Shown here: piece after piece, positions 40,811-44,126 of the stretch
How positions within the stretch are numbered: position 1 is the first letter of the stretch
How the letters are laid out: every line of letters begins with the position of its first letter
Source of the DNA: CAZXSK01 sp964642855
GTDB taxonomy: Bacteria; Planctomycetota; Phycisphaerae; SM23-33
Direction: 5' to 3'
Assembly (NCBI GenBank): GCA_964642855.1
Contig: CAZXSK010000032.1
Coordinates: forward strand, 1-44,126
DNA: 44,126 nucleotides
The notes under the pieces: generated by a model
The model's database searches: none
The model's input: only the letters and a program-made list of their open reading frames with translations
What the model was told of the DNA's origin: nothing
Position numbers and translations under genes: made by a program

Positions 40811-43312
40811 TCAGCGCTTTCGCCTTCGGGCGAGCACGCCGGCCGATCCGACCGCCAGCGCGATCAGAGACGTCGGTTCGGGCACGTCGGCTGCGTCGTA
40901 GAGGGCGGTTACATTCGCCGTCGGGGGCGCGACGGGGTTGTTCTCGTATCCGCTGATGGCCAGCAGGGCGTCGTCGACGTCGATGTCACCGTCGGCGTCC
41001 ATGTCGCCATCTGCCCAGGACGCGCCGGTCTGGCCGATGCGCGCGACGACGGTGGCGGCTTCGAGGAAGCTTACCTCGCCGTCGAGGTTCAGATCCCCGG
41101 CGACGTACTCGATGACTTCGTCGATCCGCATGGCGTTCAGCACAATTGCCCCGGTGGCAATCGGTGTGTTTTCGACCTGGAGCGTGATGATCCCGTCACC
41201 GCCGAACTCGCTGACGCCCGTAAACTCGATAAGCACCTCGCCGTTGTCACGCACGATGAACGAATACTCGGCGGGCCCGGTCATGTTCTCGGCGCCCTGC
41301 AGGCTGTAGGTGGTCTCTTCGGTTTCGGAGCCTGCCGCCCGGCTGGCCCAGATGAGGATGTCGTAGGTGACCATCTGCTGGATCGTGTTCAGGCCGGTGA
41401 TCTCCAGCGTGCCGATCCCATCTGCATTGGGGTCGGTCCCGGTACTGTCGTAGAGGCCGTTGATGTGCGTCTGCGTGGGATCGATGCCGTTGAGGTCGAA
41501 CGGGTTGTCTCCCCCCAGGCCGTAAGAGGCGGGGTCGTTGTCGGTCGAGTCGGCTGCGAACGTGTTGCCCATGGTGATCGAAAGGTCGGATATCGCCCCG
41601 TCGACTCGGACCATCTGTCCTCCGCCGATCCCGTTCTGGTCCATGTTGTTCATGCCCGTTTCGTTGATGGTCGAGTCGACGCCGCTGGTGTAGAAGTTCA
41701 CCAGTACCGACGAGTCCGGCGGATCGATCGGGTCGTTGAGATCGTGGCCGGTGGGCATGCCTGCATCGACCGAGCGCAGGTAGTCACGCAGGGTCGTTCG
41801 GAGTTGATCGATCAGGCCCGGGTTGCTGGCTGAGAGGTCGTTCGTCTCGCCGATATCGTTCGTGATGTTGTACAGCTCGATCGAGGAGGTCCCGTTTTCG
41901 TAGTAGATCTCCATCAGCTTCCAGTCGCCGGAGCGGATGGCGCTGAACGGGTTGGGGATCTGCGGCGCCTCGTCGTTGTTGGACGTGTGGGGGTAGTGGA
42001 AGATGACCGAGTCTCTCCCGGTGGTGTCGGTTCCATCGAGAACGGCCAGCAGCGATTGCCCGTCGATGTCCTGATTGCCCGTATTGGGGTCGAGCCCTGC
42101 CAGTTGGATCAGTGTCGGGTACAGGTCGTGGTAGATCGCGAGGGCATCGGTCGTCTGGGCGCTTACCCCTGGTGCCGAGATCACCATCGGGCCGCGCAGG
42201 CCGCCCTCGTACATGTGCCCCTTGCCGCTTTGCAGGGGAGAGTTCATGATCGCCGGCGCGTCGAATCCGCCGTCGTTCGTCGACAGCCCGCCGTTGTCGC
42301 TGATGAACGCCACGACCGTGTTGCCCGCAACTCCCGAGGCGTTCAGTTGGGTCATGACGCTACCCAGCGATTCGTCGACGCTGTGCATCATGGCTGCATA
42401 GGTTGCGATGTCGTCCTTTTCGGCGCTGCTGAGCCCGCTGTAGTTCGCGTACGTATTGTCGTCGAGTTTGGTGCGGTAATAGGCGACATCGGCGCTCTTG
42501 GCCGCGATGGGCGTGTGCACGGCGTAGTGGTTGAGCATCAGGAAGAACGGTTCTTCATTCGCTGCGGAAGTGGCGATGAAATCCGTCGCAGCCCGGGTGA
42601 GGCGGTCGGTGAGGTACTCGCCCGGATTGCTGCTGCCCGCCCCGAGGGCAGGCAGGTCGAATGAGCCACTTGCGTCCGCGAAGTACCTGTTCGGCTTGCC
42701 CGGACGCCCTCCGCCGACGTTCACATCGAACCCGTTCTGCAGCGGGTCAGCCGCCGGGTTGCCATCGTCACCAAGGTGCCACTTGCCCACCTGGGCGGTG
42801 CGGTAGCCCCCCGTCTGGAACACCTCGGCCAGCGTGGTGGTCTCGGCCGGTAGGTTCAGAATGAAGTCATCCGTTTCGAAGAAATCGGCCCAGTCCTGCT
42901 TGATGTACTGGGTGAGGTGATGGTCGGCCGGGTTCTGGCCCGTCATCAGGCTTGCCCGGCTCGGTGAGCAGACCGGTGATGGGCAATAGGCGTTGTGGAA
43001 CGTCACGCCCCCGCTTGCCAGCGATTCCAGCTGGGGTGTCTCGTAGAAGGTGTCGGTGTCGCCCCGGACGGCAGCGTAGCCCTGGGAGTAGGGCAGGGAG
43101 TTCTGTGCCCAGCCCAGGTCGTCGACCTGAAAGACCACGACGTTGGTCTGTCCGAAGGCCGGCGAAGCCTGCAGGACCGCAACCACAGCAGCTGCAGCCA
43201 GCAGCCTCGCCAGAGGTCTGCCAACGCGACGCGTGAACTGCTTGACCAGTTGCCGTAGCCGGTGCTTCGCCCATCGCTTGAGTTGCCCCGTCAGCTGTCG
43301 CAATCCGAGCAT
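40811..43312 (-). CDS. Secreted sulfatase with a beta module, dockerin-like EF-hands and a PEP-CTERM anchor
   Basis: 833 residues from the ATG at 43312 (GGAG 8 nt upstream). A long basic start and hydrophobic helix ending ASPAFG (about 30-54) form the signal. The sulfatase domain (55-550) opens NVVVFQVDDLGW and carries the formylglycine motif CSPSR (Cys115), with GKWHLGDDG and ISDNGG. A jelly-roll-like module (about 565-735) ends in GAIVLNAMRI. Then comes a dockerin-like pair of calcium loops (DLNLDGEVS and DMDADGDIDVDD, 739-789) and a PEP-CTERM tail (PEPTSLIALAVGSAGVLA plus RRRKR). It should act at the cell surface on sulfated polysaccharide. A hairpin lies upstream at 43374-43405. Confidence 0.93.
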   Translation of the reverse strand: MLGLRQLTGQLKRWAKHRLRQLVKQFTRRVGRPLARLLAAAAVVAVLQASPAFGQTNVVVFQVDDLGWAQNSLPYSQGYAAVRGDTDTFYETPQLESLASGGVTFHNAYCPSPVCSPSRASLMTGQNPADHHLTQYIKQDWADFFETDDFILNLPAETTTLAEVFQTGGYRTAQVGKWHLGDDGNPAADPLQNGFDVNVGGGRPGKPNRYFADASGSFDLPALGAGSSNPGEYLTDRLTRAATDFIATSAANEEPFFLMLNHYAVHTPIAAKSADVAYYRTKLDDNTYANYSGLSSAEKDDIATYAAMMHSVDESLGSVMTQLNASGVAGNTVVAFISDNGGLSTNDGGFDAPAIMNSPLQSGKGHMYEGGLRGPMVISAPGVSAQTTDALAIYHDLYPTLIQLAGLDPNTGNQDIDGQSLLAVLDGTDTTGRDSVIFHYPHTSNNDEAPQIPNPFSAIRSGDWKLMEIYYENGTSSIELYNITNDIGETNDLSASNPGLIDQLRTTLRDYLRSVDAGMPTGHDLNDPIDPPDSSVLVNFYTSGVDSTINETGMNNMDQNGIGGGQMVRVDGAISDLSITMGNTFAADSTDNDPASYGLGGDNPFDLNGIDPTQTHINGLYDSTGTDPNADGIGTLEITGLNTIQQMVTYDILIWASRAAGSETEETTYSLQGAENMTGPAEYSFIVRDNGEVLIEFTGVSEFGGDGIITLQVENTPIATGAIVLNAMRIDEVIEYVAGDLNLDGEVSFLEAATVVARIGQTGASWADGDMDADGDIDVDDALLAISGYENNPVAPPTANVTALYDAADVPEPTSLIALAVGSAGVLARRRKR

Positions 43313-43373
43313 GTCGGTCTCCACCTTCAGAGAAGCGCTTGGGGGCAGAGTTTCGCCCCGCACGTACAGACAG

Positions 43374-43405
43374 GCGGCCGTGCCGACGAAGTCAGACACG
43401 GCCGC
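43374..43405 (-). terminator. Hairpin between the PEP-CTERM gene and the sulfatase gene
   Basis: GCGGCCGTG (43374-43382) pairs perfectly with CACGGCCGC (43397-43405). It lies between two minus-strand genes with no T-run downstream, so it may attenuate read-through into the sulfatase gene or protect an mRNA end. Confidence 0.5.
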
Positions 43406-43448
43406 TTTCGTTCCATCCTTCGTGAAGCGATACGGTCTGTCCGGTCGC

Positions 43449-44126
43449 TCAGGCGCTGCGTCGACGCAGCATCGCCAGACCGCCAAGGCTCAGCAGGCAC
43501 AGCGTGGCCGGTTCGGGAACGGCAGCCACTTCCAGTGCATTGATGTGAGCCGACGGGGGATCACCATCCTGGGGAATGTCGACGGCTATGACGATCGTGC
43601 CGCTGCCGTCCGTAGGGACATCTTCCCATGTGTAGACGGTGTCGTTGTTTTCCGGCGCGATACTGTACGAGGTGCCGTTGACGGTCCAGGTGTGCGACCC
43701 GCGGTCAACGTCGGTAATTCGGGCGAAGACGCTGATGTCATAGGTCAAGCTGTCGTTCAAGCCCGTCAGCTCCAGGCCGTTGGTGGCATCGGCAGACGGA
43801 GCGCCGAAGTCCGACCCGTCCAGGTTCTCGTTGCCCAGGTACGCGAGGTCTTCGATGGCCGAAGCAGGAATCGTGCCGGAATACGGGAACGCCACCGGCG
43901 GAGTCGCCGAGACGTCCGCCCCACCGATCCCGGACGAGTTGTTATCCTGGGCCATCAGACGCAGCCCGACACCCGTGGCGGCGCCGTCGGACAGGCGAAT
44001 TGCGTCCGTAATGTCGAAAGCCTCGTTCGTATTGACGCTGTTGCCCGAGCGGTACATGTTGTTCCAGTTCCCGCTGGTGGTACCACCTTCGGGATCCGCG
44101 TTCAGTTCGCCGATATCGAAGACGAG
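43449..44126 (-). CDS. PEP-CTERM sorted protein, 5'-truncated by window edge
   Basis: 225 residues are visible and the frame stays open to base 44126, so the N-terminus and signal lie outside; the ATG at 44057 is internal. The start of the visible part, FDIGELNADPEGGTTSGNWNNM, and later parts NGLELTGLNDSLTYDISVFARI, WTVNGTSYSI and SAHINALEVAAVPEP are typical of planctomycete beta-sandwich proteins that end in an exosortase tail. The tail here is PEPATLCLLSLGGLAML with RRRSA. The same beta module is present in the downstream sulfatase, 137 nt away on the same strand. Function unknown, probably carbohydrate or matrix binding at the cell surface. Confidence 0.88.
   Translation of the reverse strand, partial: LVFDIGELNADPEGGTTSGNWNNMYRSGNSVNTNEAFDITDAIRLSDGAATGVGLRLMAQDNNSSGIGGADVSATPPVAFPYSGTIPASAIEDLAYLGNENLDGSDFGAPSADATNGLELTGLNDSLTYDISVFARITDVDRGSHTWTVNGTSYSIAPENNDTVYTWEDVPTDGSGTIVIAVDIPQDGDPPSAHINALEVAAVPEPATLCLLSLGGLAMLRRRSA

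Noticed and set aside
44057..44126. ATG at 44057 as the true start of the last PEP-CTERM gene
   Set aside because: The frame stays open to the window edge and the upstream residues fit the family, so the start is outside.

Overview
The window is high-GC DNA from a planctomycete-like bacterium, most probably of the Phycisphaerae type; this is inferred from content, not from a marker gene. The pointers are three exosortase (PEP-CTERM) sorting tails, three formylglycine-type sulfatases, two secreted PQQ-type beta-propeller proteins, a dockerin-like EF-hand pair on a secreted sulfatase, an OFA-type transporter and LacI/AraC hybrid regulators. Two runs of exactly 100 N (3276-3375 and 13739-13838) are scaffold gaps, and each one interrupts a gene.

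Region 1 (1-14917) is mostly housekeeping. It holds the 3' part of pyruvate phosphate dikinase with an unusual lysine-rich tail, a TerB/HEAT-like protein, a gapped PstS-like binding protein, an SDR oxidoreductase, a lipoprotein and a TauE/SafE permease. Next come a zinc-ribbon membrane protein, a rhomboid protease and two related multi-pass membrane proteins in one orientation, then an aldo/keto reductase. A two-gene SufC-SufB iron-sulfur assembly unit and a zinc alcohol dehydrogenase close the region.

Region 2 (15196-24366) has two large PQQ-propeller proteins in a minus-strand operon, divergent from an AraC-type regulator whose promoter lies almost on its start codon. Downstream is a tightly overlapped three-gene unit: an ECF sigma factor, a zinc-type anti-sigma protein fused to a helix-turn-helix domain, and an apparent fusion of half a GspF domain to a GspE ATPase.

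Region 3 (24491-38450) is a carbohydrate and ester catabolic region. It contains a GH42 beta-galactosidase coupled to an SGNH esterase, a PEP-CTERM protein divergent from a LacI/AraC hybrid regulator, a GH28-like right-handed beta-helix enzyme, two translationally coupled sulfatases without signal peptides, and another SGNH hydrolase. Set among them are a DUF2335 two-transmembrane protein with a small partner gene, an 0.8-kb non-coding stretch with a 10-bp-periodic GGCCGGC array, and a secreted protein joining a double-Cache-like sensor to a CheD-like domain with an apparently intact Thr-Cys-His triad. The last is the most unusual architecture in the window.

Region 4 (38564-44126) has a DUF2294 gene with a strong promoter, a candidate free-standing small RNA of about 104 nt with its own promoter and intrinsic terminator, an OFA-family transporter, a large secreted sulfatase with dockerin and PEP-CTERM modules, and the 3' part of another PEP-CTERM protein that shares a module with that sulfatase.

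All functional calls come from reading the sequence and from family knowledge; no database search was run.
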